Source: Candidatus Gastranaerophilales bacterium
GTDB taxonomy: Bacteria; Cyanobacteriota; Vampirovibrionia; Gastranaerophilales; Gastranaerophilaceae
Assembly (NCBI GenBank): GCA_947624685.1
Contig: CANQLJ010000001.1
Span: forward strand, 1-64,000
Direction: 5' to 3'
DNA: 64,000 bases
Shown: positions 1 through 7,047 of the stretch, one piece after another
Layout of the letters: each line of letters begins with the position of its first letter
How positions within the stretch are numbered: position 1 is the first letter of the stretch
Position numbers and translations under genes: made by a program
Notes under the pieces: generated by a model
Seen by the model: only the letters and a program-made list of their open reading frames with translations
The model's database searches: none
Told to the model about the DNA's origin: nothing

Positions 1-443
1 GTGCGTGTTTTGGCTTTTGCTCATATAAGAGCGACTTCGAAACAAGTTCCTCGATAAAACGATGCCGGACCCCGACACCGAAATTAAATTTTTATTGCCG
101 AAATTTAAAATTTTCTTTTTTAAAATTATTCCTCAAAAATTTTTTTAATCGTGCATGGGGGTATGGATTTTTAAAAACGATTCCGAATTATACCCGACCG
201 AAAATAATAATACGGGGCGAGGCTATACGCTATTTTTATTTTAATTCAACCGAATTAAATTGTTTCTTTTTTGCTACCCCCCCCGATATAAAAAACGTAT
301 AAATGTATCTTGTTTTTTGTACATAATAAAAACAAAATGTAAATAATTGTAAAAAATAAATATTTATTTTGTTTTTTGTATTGATTAAAAACAAGATAGA
401 TTTATAATAATTATACAAGGAACGCAAAAACAAAGGAGGCAAT
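1..443. promoter_or_regulatory. Leader with promoter and repeats
   Basis: No convincing gene is visible here. The right half holds a good sigma70-type promoter for the rightward genes: TTGATT at 381-386, a 16-base spacer and TATAAT at 403-408. Around it are two copies of a T-rich motif, TTGTTTTTTGTA at 309-320 and 369-380, each followed about 10 bases later by an A-rich partner (AAAAACAA), so each copy is an imperfect inverted repeat. These look like operator sites. A run of eight C lies at 277-284. Bases 1-230 show nothing I can assign. Confidence 0.5.
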
Positions 444-638
444 ATGAACACATTTTATTATTTTGAAAACAACATTTATGAAACAAAAGAGGAAGCACAA
501 AACGCAACAAAGAATTTCAATAATAAAAGAATAGATGAAATTCAAACGGAAAAAGATTTTAATTCTTTTGAAGAATTATATACCCAAGCAAGAGAAGAAG
601 GAAATTCATGCGTTGATTCGATTGAATGGGCAAGATAA
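444..638 (+). CDS. Small acidic protein of unknown function
   Basis: I do not recognise this 64-residue protein. It is acidic and rich in Asn, Glu and Lys, with no membrane segment and no cysteine cluster. A strong ribosome site (AAAGGAGG) lies seven bases before the ATG, and a promoter lies just upstream. It is the first gene of a three-gene rightward operon that faces the late genes of the prophage and is closed by a terminator at 1607-1637. That isolated, opposite-strand position suggests a cassette expressed in the lysogen (a moron), but this is inference. Confidence 0.6.
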   Translation: MNTFYYFENNIYETKEEAQNATKNFNNKRIDEIQTEKDFNSFEELYTQAREEGNSCVDSIEWAR

Positions 639-649
639 AAGGCGGCAAA

Positions 650-1078
650 ATGAAAATAATTGAATTCAAATTCACAAACGAAAACGGCGAAGAGCGATTG
701 AGAATAACATTTAATCATCATCAAGCGGCAATATTTACTTCCGAAATATCTTTAAATTATGACAGATGTAAAAATTTAAAAATCGCCCAAGCGAAAGAGA
801 ATGTCATAAAAGATTTTTTAAACAGTTTCAACGGTAAAAAATACACAAGAAAAGAAGTGTTGTTGGCTTATTCCAAAGTCGATAATCATTTTAAAGATGT
901 TTACAAAGAAGAATTTCCGCACGGCGGCTATCGTAACGGAGGACGTCCAAAAGGCTCGAAAACCGAAAAAACCGAGCGAATAAATTGGGCGGTAACTCCC
1001 GAAGAAAAAGTTATGTTGAATGATGTTTTAACGAATTTTCGCAACAATAAAAAGCAAAAACAAGAGGATAATTTATGA
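650..1078 (+). CDS. Hypothetical protein with basic GRPKGS motif
   Basis: The 142-residue protein is not recognised. Its C-terminal third has a basic GGRPKGSKTEKTER segment like an AT-hook, followed by VTPEEKVMLNDVL, which resembles the helix of small phage DNA-binding proteins. DNA binding is therefore possible. The start at 650 was preferred over an upstream in-frame ATG at 626 because AAAGGCGG sits just before it. The gene overlaps the next one by four bases (ATGA), so the two are probably translationally coupled. Confidence 0.6.
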   Translation: MKIIEFKFTNENGEERLRITFNHHQAAIFTSEISLNYDRCKNLKIAQAKENVIKDFLNSFNGKKYTRKEVLLAYSKVDNHFKDVYKEEFPHGGYRNGGRPKGSKTEKTERINWAVTPEEKVMLNDVLTNFRNNKKQKQEDNL

Positions 1079-1602
1079 TTAAAGTTTCAACAACCAAAAT
1101 TGAACCGATGAAAGAAAAAGATTGTTTGCCGTTGCAATTAGCAAAGGCAAAGTTTATAAATGATTTTCGTTCATCGCTTGAATCGCTTCAAGAAAAAGTT
1201 ATTTCCGAAAATACTTTAAAAGAAATTAAATCAAAGTTTTATTCAAAACTTAATGAATATCGCATGCAAGTACACAAGGAAAATTCGCCTTTTTATAAAC
1301 ACGATTGTTCGGAGTGTGTTTGGTTGGGCGATTTTATTGAAGCAAGTTTTGACAAAGGAATATTAAATTTTTCATTTTATGATTTATATTATCACGACAG
1401 AGAAACAACAATCGAATTTGTTGCTCGTTATGGCGATTGCCCGAGTGATTATATTTCATATACTTATTTTAAGAATTTACCGACGGAAGAAATATTTAAT
1501 AAAATGTTAGAAATCAAAAAAACTCTTCCTCCTATATTTGAAATATATAATCGGATTAGTTCTTGCATGCCAACGCTTGATTTGAAAATTGAAATTAAAT
1601 AA
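1075..1602 (+). CDS. Hypothetical protein
   Basis: This 175-residue protein, third in the rightward cassette, is not recognised. It has a central CSECVW motif, many aromatic residues and no membrane segment. It is coupled to the gene before it by an ATGA overlap. A rho-independent terminator follows immediately, so the cassette is a closed transcription unit facing the lysis genes. Together with its own promoter this suggests expression independent of the lytic programme. Confidence 0.6.
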   Translation: MIKVSTTKIEPMKEKDCLPLQLAKAKFINDFRSSLESLQEKVISENTLKEIKSKFYSKLNEYRMQVHKENSPFYKHDCSECVWLGDFIEASFDKGILNFSFYDLYYHDRETTIEFVARYGDCPSDYISYTYFKNLPTEEIFNKMLEIKKTLPPIFEIYNRISSCMPTLDLKIEIK

Positions 1603-1606
1603 CAAA

Positions 1607-1637
1607 AAAGCCGACTTTAATTACAAAAGTCGGCTTT
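1607..1637 (+). terminator. Terminator of the rightward cassette
   Basis: A perfect 12-bp stem (AAAGCCGACTTT / AAAGTCGGCTTT) with an eight-base loop lies directly after the stop codon at 1602. A-rich sequence on one side and T-rich on the other could let it stop transcription from both directions. Confidence 0.8.
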
Positions 1638-2080
1638 AAAATTACAAAATATTTAATTTTTTTACAAAAATTGTATTTTACGCACAAACGATTTTAAAAA
1701 GGGTTTTAAATACAAATTATCATTTTTTACATTTAACCCCCTTTATTTTTTATCCTAACCCCCTACATTTTAATTTTTTAATAAACTTTATTCCTTAAAA
1801 ATATTCCGATTTATTTCCACGCAGATCTGCGTAAAAAATTTTTAAATAAATTTTGGCAATAAAAAAGGGGAACCCGAACACGGATTCCCCCTCGCTTATT
1901 GTCGGCATTAAACGAATTTTGAGCTTTTGCCCTTCGCTCTTTGCCGACCTCCGCTGAACAAAGAAGAACATTTCCCCTCATCAACTCCCCTTTGTTTGAA
2001 CGGTTCTCTAAATAAAACCCCCTTCGGCGAATTTCTCCGCTTCGGGGGTGCCTTTAAGAAGAGAACCTTGAAATTTTGAA
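1638..2080. other. Non-coding, structured region between convergent operons
   Basis: No gene is visible. The stretch holds a perfect 14-base palindrome ACGCAGATCTGCGT at 1819-1832, a hairpin GGGGAA-CCCG / CGG-ATTCCCC at 1867-1890, and a C-rich/G-rich hairpin at about 2017-2051 just past the endolysin stop, which probably ends the leftward late transcript. The repeated phrase TAACCCCCT occurs twice near 1730-1770. The role of the palindrome is unknown. Confidence 0.5.
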
Positions 2081-2533
2081 TTAAAAAATATATAAATTAC
2101 CGTCTGCAGTTCCGAGTGAATCAACGTGAACCCAAGTCGGAGTTGATTTAATATTTTCAAGCCGACGGATTTTCTTTAATTCTTTAAGGTTTATGAGTTT
2201 TTTTGAATGTTCCCATAATCCCATATTATCGCCGCCTTTGTCGTGCAAATCGAAGCCTTTGGCAAGATTATGCCCGCCCAAATAAGGCGTTGTTTTTGCT
2301 TTAACAAGCGGGTCAATGTTACATCTTAAACCGCATTGAGATAAATTTCCGCCGCTTGCCCAATTATTTATAATAATCGGTTTCCCCCAAGTTTCTCGGA
2401 TTTTGTCGATGTCTTGTTTATCTTCATCATCAAAGAAACCCCAAATAAATTTTTCGCCGTAACGGGGAGTATAAAAATTATATACGGCTTTTGAAACAAG
2501 CTCTTTTATTGTGAAATATTTGCAAATATACAT
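2081..2533 (-). CDS. Endolysin, peptidase M15-like
   Basis: The 150-residue protein has the M15A (D-Ala-D-Ala carboxypeptidase-like) pattern used by many phage lysins: GGNLSQCGLR near residue 62, then LGGHNLAKGFDLH (zinc His and Asp) near residue 85, and WVHVD near the C-terminus, which supplies the last zinc ligand. It should cut cell wall peptides at the end of infection. A clear GGAGGG site precedes the start. It follows a coiled-coil membrane protein by one base, as expected in a lysis cassette. There is no signal peptide, so export would need a holin. Confidence 0.8.
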   Translation of the reverse strand: MYICKYFTIKELVSKAVYNFYTPRYGEKFIWGFFDDEDKQDIDKIRETWGKPIIINNWASGGNLSQCGLRCNIDPLVKAKTTPYLGGHNLAKGFDLHDKGGDNMGLWEHSKKLINLKELKKIRRLENIKSTPTWVHVDSLGTADGNLYIF

Positions 2534-2809
2534 TTATTTCCCTCCTCTTCTTTCCAAAAGATAATTTTTAATATCGGAAATGCCTTTTGACAATTCTTCA
2601 AAGTGTTTTTCGCCGTCGTCAAGCCGTTTGTGAGCAGATTTGACTCCCGCTTCGTTTTTAATGGTTCGCTCAATAACGCTGTTATGTTTGTCTTGTTTCT
2701 TTTCGAGGTTCAATAATTTTTCCTCGAATTTTCCCATTTTGTGAGCAACATAAAGCCCTTGAATAATAACCGTTAATAAAATTCCGATGAGTTCATAATT
2801 TACATTCAT
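2534..2809 (-). CDS. Small membrane-anchored coiled-coil protein
   Basis: This 91-residue protein has one hydrophobic segment (residues 6-22, IGILLTVIIQGLYVA) followed by a charged region with heptad-like leucines. The layout is like the XhlA/haemolysin or spanin-type proteins of phage lysis cassettes. It lies between a DUF1353 protein and the endolysin with almost no spacing, which supports a lysis-related role, though the sequence alone does not identify the family. A GGAGGG site sits ahead of the ATG. Confidence 0.6.
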   Translation of the reverse strand: MNVNYELIGILLTVIIQGLYVAHKMGKFEEKLLNLEKKQDKHNSVIERTIKNEAGVKSAHKRLDDGEKHFEELSKGISDIKNYLLERRGGK

Positions 2810-2812
2810 AAA

Positions 2813-3286
2813 TTACGCCCTCCAACCTTGAAATTTTTGAAAATTATCGACACAATGAAACATCGCCCAACGCTTGAAAGAGCCAACGCCGGAAACATAC
2901 AAAAGCCGTTCGAAAACTTTATCGGCAAAATAACGGTCGTTCCCCGCAAAACAATGATTTTCACAAAGTACATCGTGAATCATCGAAGGAATTAAGAAAC
3001 GAGGGTCGGTTTTTGCTCCGATAACACGCCAAGCAAAACGGGGAATTGTCGCCCCGTCCCAAGTGTAACCCCTTTTTATTGAAAAAGCATAACGGCTATT
3101 TCTTTTTAAATCAAAAAGAACAACCGCTATGTCTTTTTTATTTAAAAACGGTTTTTTTGCGATGTCGTCTTTTTCTTCCTTCGACATTTTGGGTTCGATA
3201 ACCCGAAAACCGACATCGGGTTTATGGGAAAAATATATCGCCAAGTCGTCGTCATTGTACCATTTACAAAGCGAATCTTTTTCCAT
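2813..3286 (-). CDS. DUF1353 family phage protein
   Basis: The 157-residue protein shows the DUF1353 signature: GYTWDGATIPRFAW near residue 91, then MIHDVLCENH and RYFADKVFERLL. This family is common next to lysis genes in tailed phages and its biochemical function is not known. The conserved His-Asp pair (MIHD) suggests a catalytic or metal-binding site. It overlaps the upstream gene by one base, and the endolysin lies two genes downstream, so it belongs to the late lysis transcript. Confidence 0.75.
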   Translation of the reverse strand: MEKDSLCKWYNDDDLAIYFSHKPDVGFRVIEPKMSKEEKDDIAKKPFLNKKDIAVVLFDLKRNSRYAFSIKRGYTWDGATIPRFAWRVIGAKTDPRFLIPSMIHDVLCENHCFAGNDRYFADKVFERLLYVSGVGSFKRWAMFHCVDNFQKFQGWRA

Positions 3287-3633
3287 TATTCGCCCCCAAT
3301 CTCGCCGCTTGTTATTTTTTCAAGTCGTTCTTTTGCTTCCGCTATTGCCGCCGAATATTCGGGAATTATTTCTTCCAAAACCTGATGAATTTTTTCAAAA
3401 AATCCTAAACCCAAAGAGCAACATTCGATGCGTTTTTTGAGTTTTTCGGGATTATCCGTATTGAACATTTTTTCAACGGCTTCGCCGAACGATTCAAGAG
3501 CCTTTTGAAATTTATCGTATAATTTTTCATATAAACTTTTCCCGATTTTTGAAATCGCCGATTTTACAATCGTTGTAATTATCGGAAAAACATATTTTTT
3601 GCATAGTTCCAAACCGAAATTTTTTAAATTCAT
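3286..3633 (-). CDS. Helical hypothetical late protein
   Basis: I do not recognise this 115-residue protein. It appears wholly alpha-helical, with an N-terminal amphipathic or hydrophobic stretch (FPIITTIVKSAISK) and a charged C-terminal half. The ATG at 3633 was chosen because AAGGAG lies eight bases ahead; an in-frame TTG two codons earlier is too close to that site. The gene is packed between the DUF1353 protein and a zinc-ribbon protein. A membrane-associated lysis role is possible but unproven. Confidence 0.5.
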   Translation of the reverse strand: MNLKNFGLELCKKYVFPIITTIVKSAISKIGKSLYEKLYDKFQKALESFGEAVEKMFNTDNPEKLKKRIECCSLGLGFFEKIHQVLEEIIPEYSAAIAEAKERLEKITSGEIGGE

Positions 3634-3645
3634 TTTCAAATCTCC

Positions 3646-3993
3646 TTATTTTGCTGATAACCGCTCCTTGAAATATTCGATTTTCTTTTTGTTGTGTTCG
3701 ATTTCGTTCTCGGCGTTTTCAATCCCACGTCTGCAGGATTCAATATCATCCTCAAATAAAACGAATTCGCAACCGCACGCCAAACATTTCATTTGAAAAA
3801 ATACTCTTTCGGAATCGCCTTCGGATGATTCGATTATTTCAATCAAATCGTTTTTACACAAAGGGCAATAAACATTCGTATTCAAACGGGGTTCTTCTCT
3901 TTCCGGCTCCGATAATAATAAATTTATCAAGCCTTCGTCTTTACGCTCAATGCAACTCCGAATTTCTTCCGCTTTTGATTTTTCTTTATACAT
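3646..3993 (-). CDS. Zinc-ribbon hypothetical protein
   Basis: The 115-residue protein has a four-cysteine zinc ribbon (CPLCKNDL about residue 43 and CLACGCEF about residue 74), acidic flanks and a predicted C-terminal coiled coil. Nothing identifies a specific partner. It starts after AAGGAGAG and ends a few bases before the next leftward gene. Its upstream region contains a G/C hairpin with an eight-base C run, described separately. Confidence 0.6.
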   Translation of the reverse strand: MYKEKSKAEEIRSCIERKDEGLINLLLSEPEREEPRLNTNVYCPLCKNDLIEIIESSEGDSERVFFQMKCLACGCEFVLFEDDIESCRRGIENAENEIEHNKKKIEYFKERLSAK

Positions 3994-4077
3994 TTTTTAT
4001 TCTCTCCTTAAAATGATGTCGGGGGAGGAATACCCCCCCCGAACAATCGGCATCGGTTCCGTGAACCGAAGCTAAGT
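3994..4077. promoter_or_regulatory. Intergenic hairpins with an 8-base C run
   Basis: Two hairpins lie in this gap: GGGGG (4021-4025) facing the C run at 4033-4040, and CGGTTC-CGT-GAACCG at about 4052-4066. They could end or attenuate the leftward transcript. The length of the C run would alter the first stem if it slips during replication. Confidence 0.4.
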
Positions 4078-4581
4078 CTATTCATTCGCCGCTTGGTCGA
4101 ATAAATCTTGTTGTTTTTCTTTGGCTTCGCCTCGAATATATAAAACGGCTTGCCGCTTTAATTCTTCGATTTGTTCCAAAGCGTAATCGGGCATTGAATA
4201 TCCCTTTTCGGCTTCGAGCATTATATGCGGGGTATTTACGCACAAAGGTTGAGGAACTCCGTTATTTAACGGAATTTGCCCCGAAATAATAACTCCGCCT
4301 TTTTCTGAAAAATTGACGGTCGTAATTAAAACGTCGTCCTCTTTGCCTTCGATTTCGCAAATTTTGCAAAACACGCCCGACAAATCTTGCATTGCTTTTA
4401 AGAAACTGTCAAGGGGCTTCGCTTGCCCCTTTAAAATAACCGTTTTGTCGTTCTTTTCGTTTCTTTCGTTGTAACAAATATCGGGAATGTCCGTTTTTGC
4501 ATCGATTCTGATTTTTGAAATGAAGCCGTCAAAATCGGGTTTCATTTTTGTTGTAATTTTTGTAACTTTGCTTTTTGCCAT
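4078..4581 (-). CDS. Hypothetical phage protein
   Basis: This 167-residue protein is not recognised. The first half is beta-rich with a CKICE motif. The C-terminal 40 residues form a charged helix ending in Gln and Asp (EKQQDLFDQAANE). It lies directly downstream of the reverse transcriptase and another unknown gene, all with good ribosome sites and short gaps, so it is co-transcribed with the retroelement. It does not look like the small four-helix Avd accessory protein of known DGRs. Confidence 0.5.
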   Translation of the reverse strand: MAKSKVTKITTKMKPDFDGFISKIRIDAKTDIPDICYNERNEKNDKTVILKGQAKPLDSFLKAMQDLSGVFCKICEIEGKEDDVLITTVNFSEKGGVIISGQIPLNNGVPQPLCVNTPHIMLEAEKGYSMPDYALEQIEELKRQAVLYIRGEAKEKQQDLFDQAANE

Positions 4582-4595
4582 TTTTGTTTCTCCTC

Positions 4596-5135
4596 TTAAT
4601 TTTTCAAACTCTGCTTATACTCGTTAAAATATTCTTCTTGTTTCGTTAGTAAAAAGAACCATAATTCGATAATATCCAAGACGGACATCATTTCGGCGTT
4701 TTCCGAAGTTGCTTCAACATCGTAAATATTGACTTTTAAATTTTTAAATTTTGAAATGTCGCCGCCTAATTGCCCGTAGGCGTTCATTACGGGAATTATT
4801 TCATTCAATTTTTTGTTGTATAAATCCGCCCACTTTGGTTTATATGTTTTGCCGTTTTTATATAAAACGGGCGTGTCGAGCTTCTTTTTATACTCGTCAA
4901 ACTCCGGCGTATTGTCCTCGCTGAATATTTGTTTAACAAGTAAATCTTTTGAAACGGTTTCATATTCGGAATGAGAAACAAACGCCTCTTCATACTGATA
5001 TTTTGTTAAAACCCCCGTTTCCGATTCGGTTTCAATTTTTTTGATGTTGCGGCGAATATAAACGCCGTCTTTTGAACTTGAAATGTCAATTTCGCACGGC
5101 AAAACGCCGCTTTCAACGGTTTTGTAATTTAACAT
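4596..5135 (-). CDS. Hypothetical protein after the reverse transcriptase
   Basis: The 179-residue protein has a beta-rich N-terminus with the phrase DGVYIRRNIKKIE followed by KYQYEEA, a pattern I associate with small proteins found near tail fibres in other phages. The rest is helical. It starts 25 bases after the reverse transcriptase stop, with TAAGGAG ahead of the ATG. It might be a fibre-related or DGR accessory protein, but it is larger than Avd and I see no defining motif. Confidence 0.5.
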   Translation of the reverse strand: MLNYKTVESGVLPCEIDISSSKDGVYIRRNIKKIETESETGVLTKYQYEEAFVSHSEYETVSKDLLVKQIFSEDNTPEFDEYKKKLDTPVLYKNGKTYKPKWADLYNKKLNEIIPVMNAYGQLGGDISKFKNLKVNIYDVEATSENAEMMSVLDIIELWFFLLTKQEEYFNEYKQSLKN

Positions 5136-5160
5136 AAATTCTCCTTAACTTATTTTTTAA

Positions 5161-6357
5161 TTATTTTTTTGGCGAAAAATGATTGCTGATAATCTTTTTA
5201 CAAACTTTTATATTTACAAAAGGTTCGATATATTTTTTATAAGCTCCGTGCGTTGCCGTAGGCTTGAACCAACCCAAATAACTTAACATTTGACAAGCAT
5301 CAAACCAAGTAATTCGACCCTTTTGTTTTATTCTCCGAGCTTTTCTTATTGCCCGAATAAATATTTTTCCTCTGATTGTTGTTTTATCCCGATAGAACTT
5401 AAATCCCATAAAATCAATAAAGCGACCTTTTCTTTTGCCGTTTTTATCGATGTAATCAAATCTAAAAATTTGATAATTAGATTTGACTTCCAAATCAAGG
5501 GATTTTAAATATTCCCGAATCAGTTCAAACTGTTTTTTAAGTTCCTTTTTGTTTCTTCCGAAAATAACAATATCATCCATATAGCGAACATAGCATTTCG
5601 CTTTTAAAACTTCTTTTATATAATGGTCGAACGGTTGCAAATACCAATTTGCGAACCATTGAGAAGTATAAAAGCCAATCGGAAGTCCTTGTTTTATAAT
5701 TTCTCCGTTATGCTCGGCGGCGTTTGAATCAATAACGTAATAAACCAAAGCGAGCATTTTTTCGTCGTGAATTAAATTCTTGAATCGTTCTTTCAATAAA
5801 TCCGTGTTTATGGATTGATAAAAATGATGTATGTCGATTTTTAAAACATATTTAATCTCTTTGGGATTGTTTTTAATAAATTTTTCAAGATATTTTTTGC
5901 CGTAATGTATGCCACGCCCCGGAATGGAACCGCAAGAATAAACATACATTCCTTTCATAAATATTTTTTGCAAAGTTTCAACGACGACGTGTTGGCTCCA
6001 TTGTTCGGGGTAAAAATAAGGCTGAATAATAATTCTTTTCTTTAATAAAAAGCCGTCGTTAATTAAAGTCGCTTTATGAACAAGCGGCTTGTAATCTCCT
6101 TTTAAGAGCCATTCTTTAAAAAGTTTTATATATTTATCTTGATTTTCTAAAATTTTTAAAACCGCCGGACGGTTTCTTTTTCCTTTACTTGCACCGTGAA
6201 GCGACGAAATCAAAACTTCGTCGCTTGTAGCAATTTCAAAGAGGTGGTTGTATGATTTCATTTCTCTTACTAAAACCTCACGAACTTTCGATAAACTACT
6301 TGCCCGTGCCTCTTGTTCGGTTAATTTTTGCCGAGCGGCAAGGATAATAAGCCACAT
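5161..6357 (-). CDS. Reverse transcriptase of a diversity-generating retroelement
   Basis: This enzyme copies the template RNA into cDNA with frequent errors opposite adenine; the cDNA then replaces the variable repeat of the fibre gene. The 398-residue ORF shows the RT palm: KIDIHHFY with the first catalytic Asp (residue 175), IGFYTSQ (227-233), which is the DGR-specific form of motif 4 (IGxxxSQ rather than QGxxxSP), and YMDD (259-262). A start at 6261 (MKSYNHLFE) would match the usual N-terminus of DGR enzymes; the first ATG at 6357 has no clear ribosome site. The template repeat lies 25 bases upstream. No avd-like gene is recognisable beside it. Confidence 0.9.
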   Translation of the reverse strand: MWLIILAARQKLTEQEARASSLSKVREVLVREMKSYNHLFEIATSDEVLISSLHGASKGKRNRPAVLKILENQDKYIKLFKEWLLKGDYKPLVHKATLINDGFLLKKRIIIQPYFYPEQWSQHVVVETLQKIFMKGMYVYSCGSIPGRGIHYGKKYLEKFIKNNPKEIKYVLKIDIHHFYQSINTDLLKERFKNLIHDEKMLALVYYVIDSNAAEHNGEIIKQGLPIGFYTSQWFANWYLQPFDHYIKEVLKAKCYVRYMDDIVIFGRNKKELKKQFELIREYLKSLDLEVKSNYQIFRFDYIDKNGKRKGRFIDFMGFKFYRDKTTIRGKIFIRAIRKARRIKQKGRITWFDACQMLSYLGWFKPTATHGAYKKYIEPFVNIKVCKKIISNHFSPKK

Positions 6358-6381
6358 TGTAAGACTTTTATGTTAGTAATA

Positions 6382-6490
6382 GAGCGACACGCCATAGTTC
6401 CAATTCGAGTTAGACACGGCGTTGTTCAAATTCAACGCAAAAGCACCGACACACAAGCCGTCATTCGGATTACTGCCAAAGCGAGCGAAC
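6382..6490 (-). repeat. DGR template repeat (TR), cassette 1
   Basis: Over 109 bp this sequence matches the 3' end of the fibre gene (7066-7174) except at ten positions, and all ten are adenines in this copy on the fibre-coding strand (T on the + strand). Of its 19 adenines, 10 are replaced in the variable copy by C, G or T. That is the hallmark of adenine-specific mutagenic homing, so this copy is the donor. Read in the fibre frame it is rich in AAT and AAC codons (Asn), which can reach many amino acids. It sits directly before the reverse transcriptase. Confidence 0.93.
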
Positions 6491-6519
6491 TCGTGAGTTA
6501 TTATCCGTTTTTAGTAATA

Positions 6520-6628
6520 GAGCGACACGCCATAGTCCCAATTCGAGTTAGACACGGCGTTGTTCAAAGTCAACGCAAAAGCTCCGGCTATCAAGCCGTT
6601 ATTCGGAGAACTGCCAAAGCGAGCGAAC
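6520..6628 (-). repeat. TR/VR-like cassette 2
   Basis: This is a 109-bp copy of the template with no insertion or deletion. It keeps AAT/AAC codons at most diversified positions, so it still looks like a template. It also differs from cassette 1 at non-adenine positions (for example at the codons for Cys-Val in the middle), so it is not a simple mutagenic product of cassette 1. It reads in the fibre frame from FARFG to GVSLYY and a stop. Confidence 0.85.
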
Positions 6629-6657
6629 TTGTGAAATATTACCCTTTTTTAGTAATA

Positions 6658-6766
6658 GAGCGACACGCCATAGTCCCATGCAGACCAAGAAGCCGCATAA
6701 GCCAAAGTCAACAAAAAGGCTCCCGCCGGAAAAGCGACAGACGAAAGACCGCCAAAGCGAGCGAAC
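6658..6766 (-). repeat. VR-like cassette 3
   Basis: A third 109-bp unit, again without indels and in the same frame with the same ends (FARFG ... GVSLYY, stop). The positions that are Asn in the template are here Leu, Ser, Thr, Ala, Tyr, Trp and Ala, and the unit has lost nearly all AAT/AAC codons. It therefore resembles an already diversified variable repeat rather than a template. Confidence 0.85.
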
Positions 6767-6792
6767 TTGTGTTTATTATCTTTTTAGTAATG

Positions 6793-6901
6793 GAGCGACA
6801 CGCCAAAGTTCCAAAGCGATTCACGAACGGAGTCCGCCAAATACAAAACAAAAGCACCGTCCAACAATCCGTCCACGGGACAAGAGCCAAAGCGAGCGAG
6901 T
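6793..6901 (-). repeat. VR-like cassette 4
   Basis: The unit nearest the fibre gene is also 109 bp and in frame, from LARFG to GVSLHY and a stop. Diversified positions read Cys, Val, Tyr, Ala, Asp, Glu and Leu. Conserved scaffold residues (ARFG, GAF, W, GVSL) are kept. It is the most diverged of the four from the template. Confidence 0.85.
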
Positions 6902-7020
6902 CCGTAGTTATTACCCAAATTTTAAATGTACAATGACAAAAGTCATGCATGATAATAACACAAAAAAACTCGCTTTGATTCTTTTAAAAAAATCGCCGAG
7001 AGCCTAACGGCTCTTTTTTC

Positions 7021-7042
7021 TTTGGGGGAGAAATCCCCCAAA
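7021..7042 (-). other. DGR target hairpin after the variable repeat
   Basis: A perfect 9-bp inverted repeat (TTTGGGGGA / TCCCCCAAA) with loop GAAA on the + strand lies a few bases past the fibre stop codon and about 23 bases beyond the variable repeat. Known DGRs carry a 7-10 bp hairpin or cruciform with a GRNA-type four-base loop just downstream of the VR, needed for efficient retrohoming. Position, stem and loop all fit. Confidence 0.8.
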
Positions 7043-7047
7043 CCCCC

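Larger units (their letters stand above)
6358..7020 (-). repeat. Four-unit tandem cassette array between fibre gene and RT
   Basis: Four units repeat with periods of 138, 138 and 135 bases. Each unit has a related spacer (pattern GGRTAATA, then CAC and AAG) followed by a 109-bp TR-like cassette. The spacer is not found upstream of the variable repeat in the fibre gene, so the array looks like duplication of the template unit, not of the fibre 3' end. A hairpin AGAGCC-TAAC-GGCTCT with a T run (6999-7019) lies at its edge beside the fibre gene and could terminate transcription. The stretch 6902-6998 between has nothing else I can assign. Confidence 0.85.

Noticed and set aside
1-57. Possible tail of a rightward gene (18 open codons to TAA)
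   Set aside because: Too short to support; no motif or context.
236-451. 71-codon leftward ORF across the promoter region
   Set aside because: It covers the promoter and repeat area of the rightward cassette, is very rich in Phe, Tyr and Ile as AT-rich non-coding DNA gives, and has no good ribosome site.
5161-6357. Group II intron or retron reverse transcriptase
   Set aside because: No intron domains, maturase region or retron RNA structure is present, and IGxxxSQ with a matching template and variable repeat identifies a DGR.
6382-6901. CRISPR-like array
   Set aside because: The regular 138-base period might suggest one, but the conserved part is 109 bp and protein-coding in frame, with short spacers that are themselves related. 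It is a DGR-derived array.
6328-7007. Rightward ORFs of 202 and 109 codons over the DGR array
   Set aside because: They are antisense readings of the tandem cassettes; the repeated peptide only reflects the DNA repeat. The fibre-frame reading and the TR/VR rule explain the region.
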